Shown here piece by piece: positions 20,657 to 33,005 of a DNA stretch of 64,000 nucleotides. Position numbers and translations under genes: made by a program. Under the pieces are notes generated by a model. That model saw only the letters and a list, made by a program, of their open reading frames with translations, made no database searches and was not told where the DNA came from. Each line of letters starts with the position of its first letter. Position 1 is the first letter of the stretch. This stretch comes from Emmonsiellopsis sp. PD_33 (Eukaryota > Ascomycota > Eurotiomycetes > Onygenales > Ajellomycetaceae): positions 1 through 64,000 of the forward strand of contig JANTQF010000021.1 in assembly GCA_032988165.1 (NCBI GenBank). The letters run 5' to 3'.

Positions 20657-22011
20657 ATGTCCTCTCCGCAAACTATTGAACTGGGCTCCGTCCTGGTCAC
20701 CGGCGGCTGCGGGTTCCTAGGCGCCCATATCGTTGACCACCTCCTCAACTTCCCCTCCGAAGCCTCCACCTCCGCCGCCGCCGGCAAAGACTCCTCCCTT
20801 CTCCCCAGCCGCATCCTCAAGGCCGACGGCACCGTCGACGCCCGCTTCACCGTCCCCAAGCTCGCCGGCCGCTACCCCGTGTACAAAAACACCAAGGTCT
20901 CCGTCGTGGACCTGCGCACCACGAACAACCGCTACCCGGGCGCAGACTACTATGATGGCGACATCATGTCCGTGGACTCGCTGCTCGAGGTGTTCCGCAA
21001 GGTGAAGCCGGATGTCGTCATCCATACCGTGTCGCCGCCGCCGCTGCAGTCGGATCAGAAGATGCTGTATACCGTCAATGTGGACGGGACGAGGAATGTG
21101 ATGCAGGTTGCCGGCGGGGAGAAGGGGGATTGGGGCGGGGTGTGCAAGGCGTTTGTGTACACGAGCAGCTCGTCCGTTGTGCATGACTGTCATAGTGATT
21201 TGATCCGGGCCGATGAGCGGTGGCCGTTGGTTACGGGCAAGGAGCAGCATGAGTATTATACTGAGACAAAGGTATATATATCCCCTGAATTGATACGGAC
21301 TTGGGCTATATCCGCAGACAAAATCTCTAACGTAATTTCTTCTCCCAGGCCCGCGCCGAAGACCTCGTTACCAAATACAACAACACCTCGCCCACAGGCA
21401 TGCTAACTGCCTCGATCCGCCCGGCCGGCATCCACGGCGAACGCGACACAACCGTCACCAAAGGCCTAACGGACCACGCCAAAAAATCCTCCCCGCTGGT
21501 CCTCCGCTTCCAACTCGGCGACAACGACAATCTCTTCGACTTCACCTACGCCGGCAACGTTGCGTACGCACACATGCTCGCCGCCGAGCGACTTCTCGCG
21601 ACCAAAAAGCGGCTGGAATCTGGCGGCGCGCCGCCACTCGACCACGAGCGCGTCGACGGGCAGGCGTTCAACATCACCAATGACAGCCCCGTTTACTTCT
21701 GGGACATGGCGCGGGCGATTTGGGCGCTGCTGGACAAGGTAGTAGAGCCCAGCCAGGCGATCGAGCTGCCGGAGGGGGTGCTGAGTGTTGTGGGCGGGCT
21801 GTTGGAGACTGTGTTTGGGCTGTTTGGGAAGAAGCCGCGGCTGACGAGGAAGGAGGTGCGGTTCTCGTGCATGACGCGGTATTATTCGTGTGATAAGGCG
21901 AAGAAGCGGTTGGGCTATGTGCCTGTGGTGCCGTTGGATGAGGGGGTGGTGAGGTCTGTAGGGTTTGTGTTGGAGAGGGATCAGGGGGTTGAGGCGAAGA
22001 AGGAGTTGTAG
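20657..22011 (+). CDS. ERG26: Sterol-4-alpha-carboxylate 3-dehydrogenase (decarboxylating), Erg26
   Basis: This ER-associated enzyme of the C-4 demethylation complex oxidises the sterol 3-hydroxyl with NAD(P) while the 4-carboxyl is lost, in ergosterol synthesis with Erg25 and Erg27. Exons 20657-21271 and 21349-22011 give 425 residues. The N-terminal Rossmann motif is VTGGCGFLGAHIV, followed by VVIHTVSPPP and NVDGTRNV, and the catalytic pair Tyr201/Lys205 lies in YYTETK at the end of exon 1. RPAGIHGERD and DFTYAGNVAYAHMLAAE are characteristic of 3-beta-HSD-type enzymes. A hydrophobic stretch (VLSVVGGLLETVFGLF) near residue 350 could anchor the protein to membrane. The length suits the family apart from a short Ala/Ser insert after the first helix. 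Confidence 0.93.
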
Positions 22012-23301
22012 GGCTTTTTTTTTTTACTTGTGTATGAGGGTTGTCTTTTTCTAATCTAATGTGTATAAGTGTTGATAATTATATCCTTTTTATTCATTTT
22101 CCTGTGGTTTATTTCCCTCTCCTATCTCGAGTAGCTCTGAAACACGGGCCGGGTAGTATGTTGCGATATATATAGTGAACTTCAGGGGATGTGACCTATC
22201 TGACACCAAAGTACTGAGACCAGGAGAACAAAACAAACCAGGAAATAATAAGCTAAGTATGTTTACATCCAGCATCACCCTAGAATTAATTAATATATTC
22301 CTCCCCCAACAACCGGGTCTTAATAGGCGACATATACCAGCAACATGCAGGGGTGTGGCGATACGTGCACGTGATCCAGCCTTGTTTCCACGCGCGCCAA
22401 GCCGCTAGAGACCCCGCCCGGCAGGTTGAGTCAGCGGAAATACGCCTACAATACCATAATTACCCACCGCCCACCGCATCCGCCGTAGTTGTTTGGTACA
22501 GCCCTTGTTCTGCCGATACAGGCTGTTACCACGCTTCCGTCTCTCTCCCTCGACGTCGCTCGCATCTTGACGACATTCCTCTCTTCATCTCCGTTCTGCT
22601 GTGCGATACTGCTCTGTACTATACCTTGCTCTTCGTTTGTGATCTGCTTTCCGCGTTGTGTTTGGCCTCTTGCTGTCTGCCAGCAGTAGCTCTGTGCTCG
22701 TCCGCCTATTACTTGCCCGCGTGCGCATTAACCCGCCCTCGCCATTCCCGCCTGACCTTTTGTTTCAACGGCGCCGACCTGTCTGAATCCTTCAACGCTG
22801 ACAGCTCAGCCAGCACACCCGCTACGGAAGACGACGCAGGAGTCGCAGTTGAAGCCCGGAGAGAGCTGAGATACCGTGTGCCGCATCCACCCGCAGAGGA
22901 AAAACTGCCAGATCGCAAGATACCCAGTGTCCCGTGAATTCGTCCGCTTTCCCCGCCTCCCTAATACCGTCTCTATCCTCCGCATTCAGTCCCCCGATTC
23001 CGCTGCTTGCTCGGCTTCTAACGCCTCCTGTCTGCCCGTTAGGCCCCCGCCATCTATCGTCAGCGTTCGATTCTCGCCGACGCTGCCCATATCTCGCCTG
23101 GTCATGGCTAGTTGATGCTGTCGGATGAGGCTCTAACGCTGCTCCCGGGCACCGCTCTAGCCGGCCTGGCAAGAGGCAAGCAAGCTTCTGTTGGGTTGTG
23201 ATACTGTTATTCTGTTGATACGTTACTCTACTTGCTCGATCGATTCGTTTGGTTCCTCCGCTTCGCTTCCCCCCGACTCCGTGGAATTTCAATCCCATAC
23301 A
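22012..23301. promoter_or_regulatory. Promoter and long leader of the Rim15-like kinase gene
   Basis: This 1.3 kb carries the Erg26 3' flank (T-run at 22015-22024) and a long pyrimidine-rich leader at about 22490-23290. An E-box, CACGTGAT, lies at 22368-22375. In-frame codons upstream of the chosen ATG extend to 23191 but look like leader sequence; small upstream ORFs are likely, as is common for signalling genes. Confidence 0.45.
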
Positions 23302-26300
23302 ATGGACGACAATGCCTCAGATACCAGCAACCCTCCTCGATTCCTCGCCCCCCCAGTCGTCACTGCGCTCAAGCAGGAGGCTCGCGATGCCGCTCCTGCA
23401 ACCCCGGGGGGCTCCCAGCCCATGGAACGCACCCTTAGCGAAAACATCCGCGAGGAACGCCAGGATCTCAAGGAGGCCGCCGAACAGACGCTGAATGTCA
23501 TTGTTGATTTGGACCTCGATGGGCGGATCAAGTGGGTCAGTCCGTCGTGGAAGGAGGTTATTGGCACGAAGGTTGAGGATGTGGAGGGCACGATGATCAA
23601 GGATCTTGTACTGGACAATAAGACGGCGTTTGAGCATGCGATTGAGTCGATGAAGAAGGATGATTCGAAGAGTCATATCGTTAGGTTTTCGATGAGAACG
23701 GGGCCCGCGTCTTTTGCGAGAAGGGAGACCGAGGAGGGCTCTGTGGAGGGGGAAGGGGAACGGGAAGGGGAGGTTGAGGAGCGTGGCGAGGAACAGGCTA
23801 AGGAGGATGAAGTCGAGTCTGAACCTCATACGCCGCGGCAAGAGGAGCACCATGTACTGAATCTGGAGGGGCAGGGGATTATGGTCTTTGACCGGTCTCC
23901 TAGCACTGAGAGCCATGTAAGTGCTTCATTGACCTTATTTTGTGTGGCGATTACTGATTATATTCTAGACTATGTGGATGTTACGTCCGTCTACCCAGCC
24001 ACGAGAAGTTACTATCGATCTTCCGCCATTGCTTGTCGAGTCCCTAGGGGTTGGTGCCGAAGTCCTCGCAAATTACCTGACAGTTCTCGCCGAAGTGGGG
24101 TCTCGCGATCCATCTCATATCCCGCCCCCTTCACTCGTGCTTTGTCGTATTTGCGAGCGTCAGATCCAGGACTGGTGGTTTGAGAAACACTCAGAACTAT
24201 GTCTACAAGAACATGGAGCCGAAATGGACGTCCAGATCGCGCAAGATAGCCTAAATGAACATCGCCACGCGATTGTCAAGGTGTTGGATGCGCTGGAGGC
24301 TCGCAAGAGTAGGTCGTCTGCCTCTGGCGAGTCCAGTCCATTCATCGGACCTCAGGCGGAGTACAAGAGTCTGCCAATCGGACCGTCTCAATCTAGTCCC
24401 TCTTCTGGCTTGGTGTCTGGCTCGTCTTCCTCCTCCGGGACGCCTCCACGATCTCGTGACCCATCGACATCTGGCCTGGGACATGCTCGTGCCCGTTCGT
24501 TTGCCGTCCGAAGACCCCTCGCTCGCATTGTGGAATTGATCCTAGACCTCTGCGATACCGCCCTGGAGATAAACACGCCCGCCCTTAAAGAAGCAAGAAC
24601 CGAGGCGGGGGAAGAACTTCGAACTCAGTCGCCACAGTCGGAATCCAGGATATCGCAGGTTCTACAGTGGCACTCTCCCAGCAGCCATACACTGGATCAG
24701 GAGCAGGGTCTCGCCGCACTATCCGCTGATACCGAGCGTTTTGCTCGAGCAAAAGTAGATGCTGTGTTCCGCCATCGGCAGATCGTGGAGTATGCTGAAC
24801 GGATCCGTGTTGAGTTTACGGTCCTTGTTGAGGAGTGTATTTCTGCCGCTATGAGCAAGGCCGAACGCATTGCTGCTGGTGAATTGAGCGATTCGTCTGG
24901 TTCTAGTTCAAGTGTTCACGGAGACGAGGAGGAGGGGACGGAAGAATCGTACCCCCAGTCTAGTATTCCAGACTCTGTGCCAAGTCGACCTCTGTCGACG
25001 ATGTCGGCGATAACCGCTGGGTTGCGGGTCAGTTCGGATCCCTCACTGGCTCCCTCGTCGGACAGACAGCCGTCGTCGGTTGCTGTTTCGACTCGGTCTA
25101 GCAGTCCAATGGAGTGTCCTACCCCTCGATCTCATAGGAGTGTCGGTGGCTTGTTGAACCACTCGCAGCCATCAAAACGAGGGTCGTTGCTTGCTGAAAG
25201 TGACGCGGGGGATAGCGATAGTAGTATCCTGTCCTCTGCTATCTCTGTAGCACGGAGAACAGAGTCTCCCTCATCCGAACGCGGACTCAGCCGTGCCACA
25301 AGTTCAAAGGATAGGAAACGCCAAAGCCTCATTTTACCTGGCTTGTCCGTTTCTCCACGAAGGGAATCGCCCGCCCGCACTGCTCCCCAGTCTCCCCTCC
25401 GTCTATCTAAACCACGATTATCTCTTGGAGAAAGTCTGCCATCGCCCATAACTTCTCCTCTACTTAGTAATTCTGACCTTTCCTCTCATAACCTGCCGCA
25501 ATATTATCCGCCACTGCAAGCTCATCACCATCATCATCGCAGACTGTCATCTGCTACCTCTCCCGAGATTGGGAAAGCGCCGATTTCACCTCACCTTTCT
25601 TCAGTTAGCCACGCACCGCCACCGCGAGCCGTTGCCCCGTCTATTAAGGACTTTGAGATCATCAAGCCTATTAGTAAAGGCGCATTTGGCAGCGTTTATC
25701 TATCCAAGAAGAAGTCAACGGCAGAGTACTTTGCAATAAAGGTATTGAAGAAAGCCGACATGGTTGTCAAGAACCAAGTTACAAACGTCAAGGCTGAAAG
25801 GGCGATCATGATGTGGCAGGGAGAAAGTGACTTTGTCGCAAAACTTTACTGGACTTTCTCGAGTAAAGATTACCTTTATCTTGTCATGGAATACCTTAAC
25901 GGTGGCGATTGCGCGTCACTGGTGAAGGTCCTCGGTGGCTTGACGGAGGACTGGGCGAAGAAGTATGTCGCCGAAGTAGTTTTGGGCATCGAGCATTTGC
26001 ACGAACGCGGCATTGTGCATCGAGATCTTAAACCAGATAACCTCCTCATTGATCAAAAGGGTCATCTCAAACTTACAGATTTTGGTCTTTCGCGAATGGG
26101 TCTTGTCGGTCGGCAGAAGCGGATTCTCAAGAATCCAAATGAGTCTGCGCCCGATTTGCTCAAGCAGGGGCCGTTTACCCGTACTACGTCGTTGGCCTCT
26201 TCCCGTTCGGCGTCGTTTGATTTCCCAGCTACGCAGTCGCCGAATTCTACGCCGTCGATGACGCCTGAGGTTCCCAGTCTAGTCAATCAGCCGTCGTATT

Positions 26301-29300
26301 TCAGTCTCAATAGGGAGCCCTCGCTGAATCGGGAGACATCGAGAAGGGCGTCTGGGTACCGAAGTGATAGTGGCGGGAGCGACAGTTTAACCGGCATGTT
26401 CAGAGGCTTCTCATTGTATGATGTTGGTGATACGCCGTATCCGTTGTCGTTCCAACAGCAGCCTGCGCAGCAGCAGGGTCGGGCTATTGAGGAGGAAACG
26501 CAGAGTGAAGGAAGCGATTCACCTCATTTGTTTCCGCTGGGGCCCACGATAAGCCAGCAGACATCTACTTCTGGCCAGCATAGCACGCCACCGCAGCAAT
26601 CTATGATGCCACCTCCGATGGCGCTTTTTGATCCAGAGGATCATAATAGGTGTTTCGTTGGGACGCCGGATTACCTCGCTCCCGAAACTATTAATGGCGT
26701 TGGTCAGGATGAGATGAGCGATTGGTGGTCTCTTGGATGTATCCTGTTTGAATTCCTTTATGGATACCCGCCCTTCAACGCGCAGACGCCCGATGAAGTT
26801 TTTGAGAACATCCTTCACCGACGAATCAACTGGCCGGAGCAAGCAGATGAACTGGTCACTCCAGAAGCTAAAGATTTGATGAATAAGCTTATGACGTTAA
26901 ATCCTGAGGAGCGTCTGGGTTCGAATATTTCGGAGAAATATCCTAACGGTGGTGCTGAAGTTCGCGCCCACCCTTGGTTCGCGGATGTCAATTGGGCTAC
27001 GCTGCTAGAAGATGAGGCGCAGTTTGTCCCTGCTCCTGAGAACCCGGAGGATACAGAGTATTTCGATGCGAGAGGGGCTTCCCTAACGTCTTTTACGGAG
27101 GAGTTGGAGGATCAACTCTCCCCACCACCTTCGGGAGGAGAGTATCCGGATCGACCGCATGATGCATTGTATAAGGTTCGGTCGCAGGTTAACTCTCTCA
27201 AACGCGGCCTGATGCCGCTTCACATCCCACCCCATGTCCGCGACACTCGCAGCAGACGACTTTCTGAACCGATGCTGGCGGATGATTTTGGTAACTTCAA
27301 TTTCAAGAATTTGCCGGTCCTAGAACGCGCGAATAAGGACGTCATTCAGAAGCTGCGTCTGGAAGCAATGCAGGCTCAGCAGCGACAGGTTCCCGGAAAT
27401 ACGGCCGTATCCAGCGCCGGTCCATCTCTCGAGGGCAGTCCGCTGTTACCGATGCCACTGCAGCGCACGCTGTCGCAGAATAAGGCGTCGAACCGCCCTG
27501 GGTCGCCGTCCAGTCTTTCACAGGCAAATTCTTCGCCGAGTAGGCCGTCGCAGCCGTCGTCACCGTTGCTGGTCCAGTTTAGTACCGGCCAGAATCATGA
27601 GAGGAGGAAGACGTCAGGTTCCTCCTCGACTTTCTCCCATCAGTCGAGCGGCTCTCTGCAGCCAGGGAGTCACCCGGAGCCGCCAAGGCTGTCGACAAAC
27701 TTCAAACTGCCTACTTCTGCGGCGTCGTCGCCTATTAAGCATACGAAGCCCCCGACGCCATCGCCTGAGAAGCCGGGTTCCGCCTCGAGTCAGCGACAGA
27801 CCAGTGCGCCAACTTCTCGATCGAGATCGCAGACGGTTGGGTCCCAGGATAGCGAGAGTGCACCGTATAAAGAGCCGTTTGTCCCTGGACACCATAAACG
27901 ACGGAGTCAGCTGTTTGATATCTCGCCGTCGTCGTCTGATAATGAGGATCCGCGGACAAAGGCAAAGGCGCTGCTCAAGGTGCAGAGACGACGACAGAGT
28001 TCCCGACGCCTGTCGCAGATTAATCTGGTTGAGGGCCCTTATTTCCGTCCGCTGGATGTTCTAATTTGTGAAGACCACCCGGTCTCGAAACTTGTTATGG
28101 AGAGACTGCTTGAGAAGTTGCGCTGCCGCACGATTACCGCTGTTAATGGGTCGGAGGCAATGCGCTACGCGTTGAGCGAGGTGCAGTTTGACATTATTAT
28201 GATGGAGTTCAAACTGCCGCAACTTAACGGGGCTGACGTGGCGCGCATGATCCGGGATACCAAGAGTGTTAATACGCACACCCCTATCATCGCCGTCACC
28301 GGCTACCTAAAAGACCTGCCCGAAACACACCACTTCGACGCCCTGATCGAAAAACCACCAACCCTCCCCAAGCTTACCGAAGCGCTCTGCAAATTCTGCC
28401 AATGGAAACCCCCACCAAAGGACCTTCCTATCGGCCCTGGCCATCTAATCCCCGGGTCTGCCGTCCGCCAACCATCCGGCCAAGCAGAAGACAGTCCCAG
28501 CTCCGCATCCTCCGGCTTCGTGCCCATTGCTGCTAGCTCTTATCGCGGCTCCAGCCGCGAAGACTCCGTCGGGAGCAGCTACTTTGGCGACATCGACTCC
28601 ATCAAGCCCGAAGAATTACCCGTCATTGTCAGTCGTCAGGCCACAGACGACTGGGCAAATCCGAACTCTGCTAGCGGTCTAGGCATCTCCGATGAACCGA
28701 TCCCGCGTTCTGTGGGCCTCGATCCATCCATGTCCTCGCCCCCGCCCCCGCCCATGTCCATGTCCATGCCCATGCCTAGTCTATTACAGGCAACATCCGC
28801 CCCGCCAACCCTTTCACTGTCAAGCATGCGCACCCCGCGCAGCCAGCCGTCCGTTGAAGGGATTCGCGCGAAGCGGGAATCCCAGGAACGAAGACGCTAC
28901 GAGGGCGCAGCGGAGTCGGGTGATGACGAGGATGAAGAGCTAGGACACCATGCGTGCCAGAATCGGACGAAGAGCCCGCAAGCGCCCAAGACGAAGACGA
29001 CAAGGTCGGGGTCGAAGCTCGGGACTGAAATGATGCGCACGAATAGCCGGGGTAGTGTGGTTAGTGGGGGTGGGGAAGTGTTGGAGGATGCTGAGCCGAT
29101 TGGTACGGCTGTGGTGGGGAAGGGTGATGTGCCTGCGGCAACGCCGCTGGTTGGTGTTCCGGGACCGAGTTTCGAGCGCGTGGAAGAGGGGCTGGGTGCG
29201 TTGAAGATTGCGGACGAGGGCCTGGAGACGTTGCCGGAGGATAGGGAGAAAGAGGACTTGTTCACGCCTACTGGCCCGATTGTGCCTGGAGCGGGGCTTG

Positions 29301-29743
29301 TGGCTTCGCCTCCGGACATGCAATCTTCAGAGCAAGTGGGGGATCTACCGCAGCTACAGACACAAGCACAACCGGATCAAGCAACCCCCCGTTACGGCGA
29401 GAGTATAACCATGGGTCCCGGCTCAACTACACCCCCATCCTCTACCCCCGTCACAATCACCACAACGCCCCCGCCCGCCACGACGACGACGAACACCCAC
29501 GACCCAACCATCCCCTCCAACCGCCCCACCACCGACGCAGATACCGACGCGGAAGCCACTCCCCGCCCGCAACCCACCAACCACCATGACCCAATCGCCT
29601 TGCTAGCCCCAACACCAGCACCACCACTACATATTGATGAAGAGGAGGCAGATGTCACCCCCCGCGCAACGGCAAGGGATAAACGCCGCGAGAAGAGTCG
29701 GGAGAGAAGGCTTAGGGGGCTGGGGTGGATTCATCGGTCATGA
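23302..29743 (+). CDS. RIM15: Rim15-like PAS/AGC protein kinase with receiver domain
   Basis: Exons 23302-23916 and 23969-29743 give 2129 residues. Rim15 orthologues are cytosolic/nuclear kinases that act below TOR and PKA to drive quiescence, stress resistance and conidial or sexual development. Domains in order are a PAS fold near residues 58-115 (LNVIVDLDLDGRIKWVSPSW), a Cys/His finger near 257-280 (CRICERQIQDWW..KH..LC), an AGC-type kinase from about 766 to 1216 and a receiver domain near 1568-1680. The kinase has SKGAFGSVYL, VHRDLKPDN and TDFGLS, then a roughly 185-residue insertion before FVGTPDYLAPET, a split typical of Rim15 kinases. The receiver keeps the acidic pair (ICEDH), Thr and Lys (LIEKPP), but the phospho-accepting Asp is Glu1618. 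Long Ser/Pro-rich linkers are probably phosphorylated. No frame problems were seen. Confidence 0.95.
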
Positions 29744-30801
29744 TCTGATCATGTTTTGTGCAAAGGGGTTGGGTTGGATGTCTTTTGTGATGATATGTGA
29801 TGCAATGCGTTATGATATGTGCTACGATATAATGTGATGAATTTTATTGCTTGTTTAAGTTTTTTTTTTTTCGTGTTTTGTTGCGCTGCGTTGTGTTGGA
29901 TATGGATGGGTGGATAGATATGTATATACATAGGGACGGATGGGATGGAGCGGGATTTTTTTCTTTCTTCTCTTCTCTCATAATAATAAGGAGTTCCCTA
30001 GCTAGGTTTGATTTTGATTTTGTTCTTTTTGTTCTTTTTTTATTTATTAACTAATTAGGTAACTTCATGTTTATTTATTTTATGAATGTTGATATTTTCT
30101 TGATTCATTAATGGGTGAATATTTGAATGTATGGGGAGATCTTGCCAGTAATTATGACAATCTATATACATCCATGCATTCAATGGTGTTTCCAAGGTTG
30201 GTTATTTAGTTAGCGGGTTTTCCTTCTTTGCCCTTGTTCTGTTTTTGCTTCGGTTTTATTTAACTAAACCGAGTCTGAAGGCTTTCTTCCATGTACATTA
30301 CTTCTCATCCGTCTTGTTTTGTTTTCTGATATAGTTAGTTCATAAGGCAGTTAATTGTATACTACCCTAGCTATGTTGGCCAAGGCAATGACCACAATAT
30401 TCACGCAGGCTGATCTCTATATTCTGCGATTCCTTATCCCTACCTATCCCGCTTGGGGGGAAATGGGATGAGAATATTGCATCTAGAGGGGTGGAGAAGG
30501 GAACAATTGACGTAAGTAACCATTACGAGGGCGACTAGGAAGATGAGAGGTTATATATTCCGGTAGTAGTCAATCAATTTCGTTCTCCTTTGATTTTCTA
30601 ATCTGGGAAGATTTCTATAACTTGCATGTTAAGTAAGGCATGGTTTCATTGGCATGGCATGGCGTGGTGGTATGGCATGGGGCGTTCAACAGACATTGGG
30701 CATTTTGGAGCAGAAAAAAAGAAAGAAAAGTAACATTATCATCTCAAAAGGAAAAGCTCAAACAAAAATGTAAAGTAAAAAAAAAAAGCAAGGAGCGAAA
30801 T
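29744..30801. other. Intergenic between convergent genes
   Basis: This 1 kb, A/T-rich stretch holds the 3' ends of the Rim15-like and eIF3d genes. Repeated TGATATGTGATG-like words occur at about 29785-29835. No gene is seen. Confidence 0.6.
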
Positions 30802-32655
30802 CTACTCCTCATCCTCGTCCCCCTCCTCCTTCACCGTCTCAACACCCGCATCCTCATCCTCCTCAAACGTATTCGCAGGCACCTGGTAAAGGCGAATGAC
30901 AGGCTTATTCGGGTCCTTGACGAGGACAAACTTGCGCACATCGCCCTCGCCTTCCTCCTCATCCTCATGCGACAGGCCCTTGATCAGATCCACAACCGTC
31001 CGCACGATACCCCACCCGTTCGACAGGTTCAGGTTCATCTGCGCCGCAAACTCGCGCGGCTTGTACCCGACAACACCAAGGATGATGTGCGCGGCGGCCG
31101 ATTTCGGGTTCGCGCGCGACACGAAGCCGAGCTTCATCATGTCCGCCTTGGCGAGGATGGCTTGCGTGGCCCAGCGCGCCAGCTTGCAGCTGTTATTCTT
31201 CATCTCGGTGGCCACGACGGCGCCGCGCTGCGAGGCCAGCTTGGTGCGCCAGTCCAGCGCGCCGCCGGCGCCTTGGGCCTTGTGGTCGAACTCGTTCAGC
31301 GCCTTGATGGTTAGCTGCTGGTCATCGCCGCTGATGTTGTTCTTGACGACGGCGTCGACTTCTGTGCGCACGATGAGGTGGAGGGGTTCTTCGTCCTTCT
31401 CGAGCGAGAGGTCGAAGCGGCGGTATTTGTAGCCCTTGGAGGCGAGAGGTTCGGTTTCCTCTGATGGGTTGTAGAAGGGGTTGTTGTGCGCAAACTCCAC
31501 CTTGGAGGTGTCGGATTCGATCACCGTCTGCAGGGCGAAGTTGTGGTTGATGACGGTGGCTTCGATGGCGAGGGCGCCGGGGGTGTTGATGGGGTCTTGT
31601 TTGGTGGCTCCAGCTTCGGAGGCTTCGAGGGGTGCGTCGGCTGCGTTCTCGTTGACGGTCACCATGTCGATGGACGCGTTGTCGCGCTTGTCAAAGTAGA
31701 TTTTGTTGCCCTGCTGGATGATCACGATGTCCCACGAGTATACGCTGCGGGGTGCGCACATGAGCATGGAGAGGATATCAGCAGTGGCGAAAACGGTGGC
31801 CTCGTCCTTCTCAGCCAGCTCTTGGATAACTGGATCAGCAGTCGTGGTGACGTTGTAGGCCGCACGATCGAGGGACTGCAGTTTGCGCTCCGTGTTCCGC
31901 ACAGGAGGCTTATCGTATGCGCGGTCATAGTAGTACAGGAATCCGTAGTTGTCGATGTCCTCGCCATCGGGGGTCTCGAGGTTGAGCTTGGAAAGACGGG
32001 TGAAGTCAACTTCCTCGCGCATATTCCACTCCGTGCGGATGTGCACCGAGCTGTCGCGGTTCCGCTGGGGCTTGTCATAATCTCTCCATCCGAAGCGGCG
32101 GCCGCCCCGACCACCCCGACCTCCCCGGTTGTCGTAGTATCGGTCTCCTCCAGGCTGGCCAGCCCGTCCTGCGCCGACTCTCTGGAATCCGCCACGTCCA
32201 CGCTGTCCCATACCGCCCCGCTGGCCGCGGCCACGGAAGATGGTTCCTCCACCACGGCCAAAACCGCGGGTCTTGGTAGAGGATCTGGTGTTATCGACAA
32301 CGGAGAAGGAGGATTCGTCTTCGGCGACCTGCACGGCGAAAAGGCTGCTTGTTCCAGCGCCATATACTTGTTGGTCTGCTCATTGCCATATGTTAGCACA
32401 ACGGTTCGCAACTCTAGGCCACGCTAATAATCACTACCCACCTCTGTAAAGACGGTTATATGCCTGTCTGCCACCCCGTCCATCCCGTCCATCCTTGCCC
32501 TCTGTGGTCCAGTCGGCCATGCGGCCTAGCTTATCGCCCTTGGAGAATGGGGCGTATGGGACGCCATCCAGAGTGGTATCGGAGGTGACGGGGGGTCCCC
32601 AGGAGTCCTCCGAGGGGAGGGCGGAAACGATGTCTGCGATCGAAATAGGAGCCAT
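30802..32655 (-). CDS. Translation initiation factor eIF3 subunit d
   Basis: eIF3d is a cap-binding-like subunit of eIF3, which recruits mRNA to the 40S ribosome. Exons 32655-32442 and 32375-30802 join in frame to 595 residues; the intron is 66 bases with donor GTGGGT and branch GCTAACA. The N-terminus [19 protein letters not shown] and the RNA-binding Arg/Gly-rich segment ([29 protein letters not shown]) are diagnostic, followed by [20 protein letters not shown]. The core continues with [19 protein letters not shown] and [20 protein letters not shown], and ends in an acidic tail ([15 protein letters not shown]). Length agrees with other fungal eIF3d proteins. Large antisense frames at 30640-31314 and 31486-32427 are shadows of its biased codon use. 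Confidence 0.97.
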
Positions 32656-33005
32656 ATTCGCTGGATCCCGTGCTTCCGAGTCGTGGTGTGCAAAAGCGTG
32701 GAGGGAGGTGAGGTTTGTCGTCGCCGTCGTTGAATTTCGGTTTTTTTATTTGAGATTTCCTCATGTGGGTGCAAGTCTTGGCGTGATTACGTAAGGTGTA
32801 TTTATGGTGGCGTATCAGATGTGTAATATTACGCTATTTAAAATACATACTGGGAAAATAGATAGTATAGATACTAAGTACACGAATTTGAAATGACTAC
32901 AAGGGATATCGTCGCGAAGTAAACTGAGAAGCCAAAAAGAGAGTAAAATCAAGGATATGTGGAAGAATGGAAGCGAGTACCGGCCTAGGACAACGCAGGT
33001 CTGTC

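Noticed and set aside
30640..31314. Plus-strand frame of 224 codons at the eIF3d 3' end
   Set aside because: Basic, repetitive composition antisense to eIF3d; no recognisable protein features.
31486..32427. Long plus-strand frame of 313 codons opposite eIF3d
   Set aside because: It lies entirely antisense to the strongly conserved eIF3d exons and has no domain; it is a codon-bias shadow.
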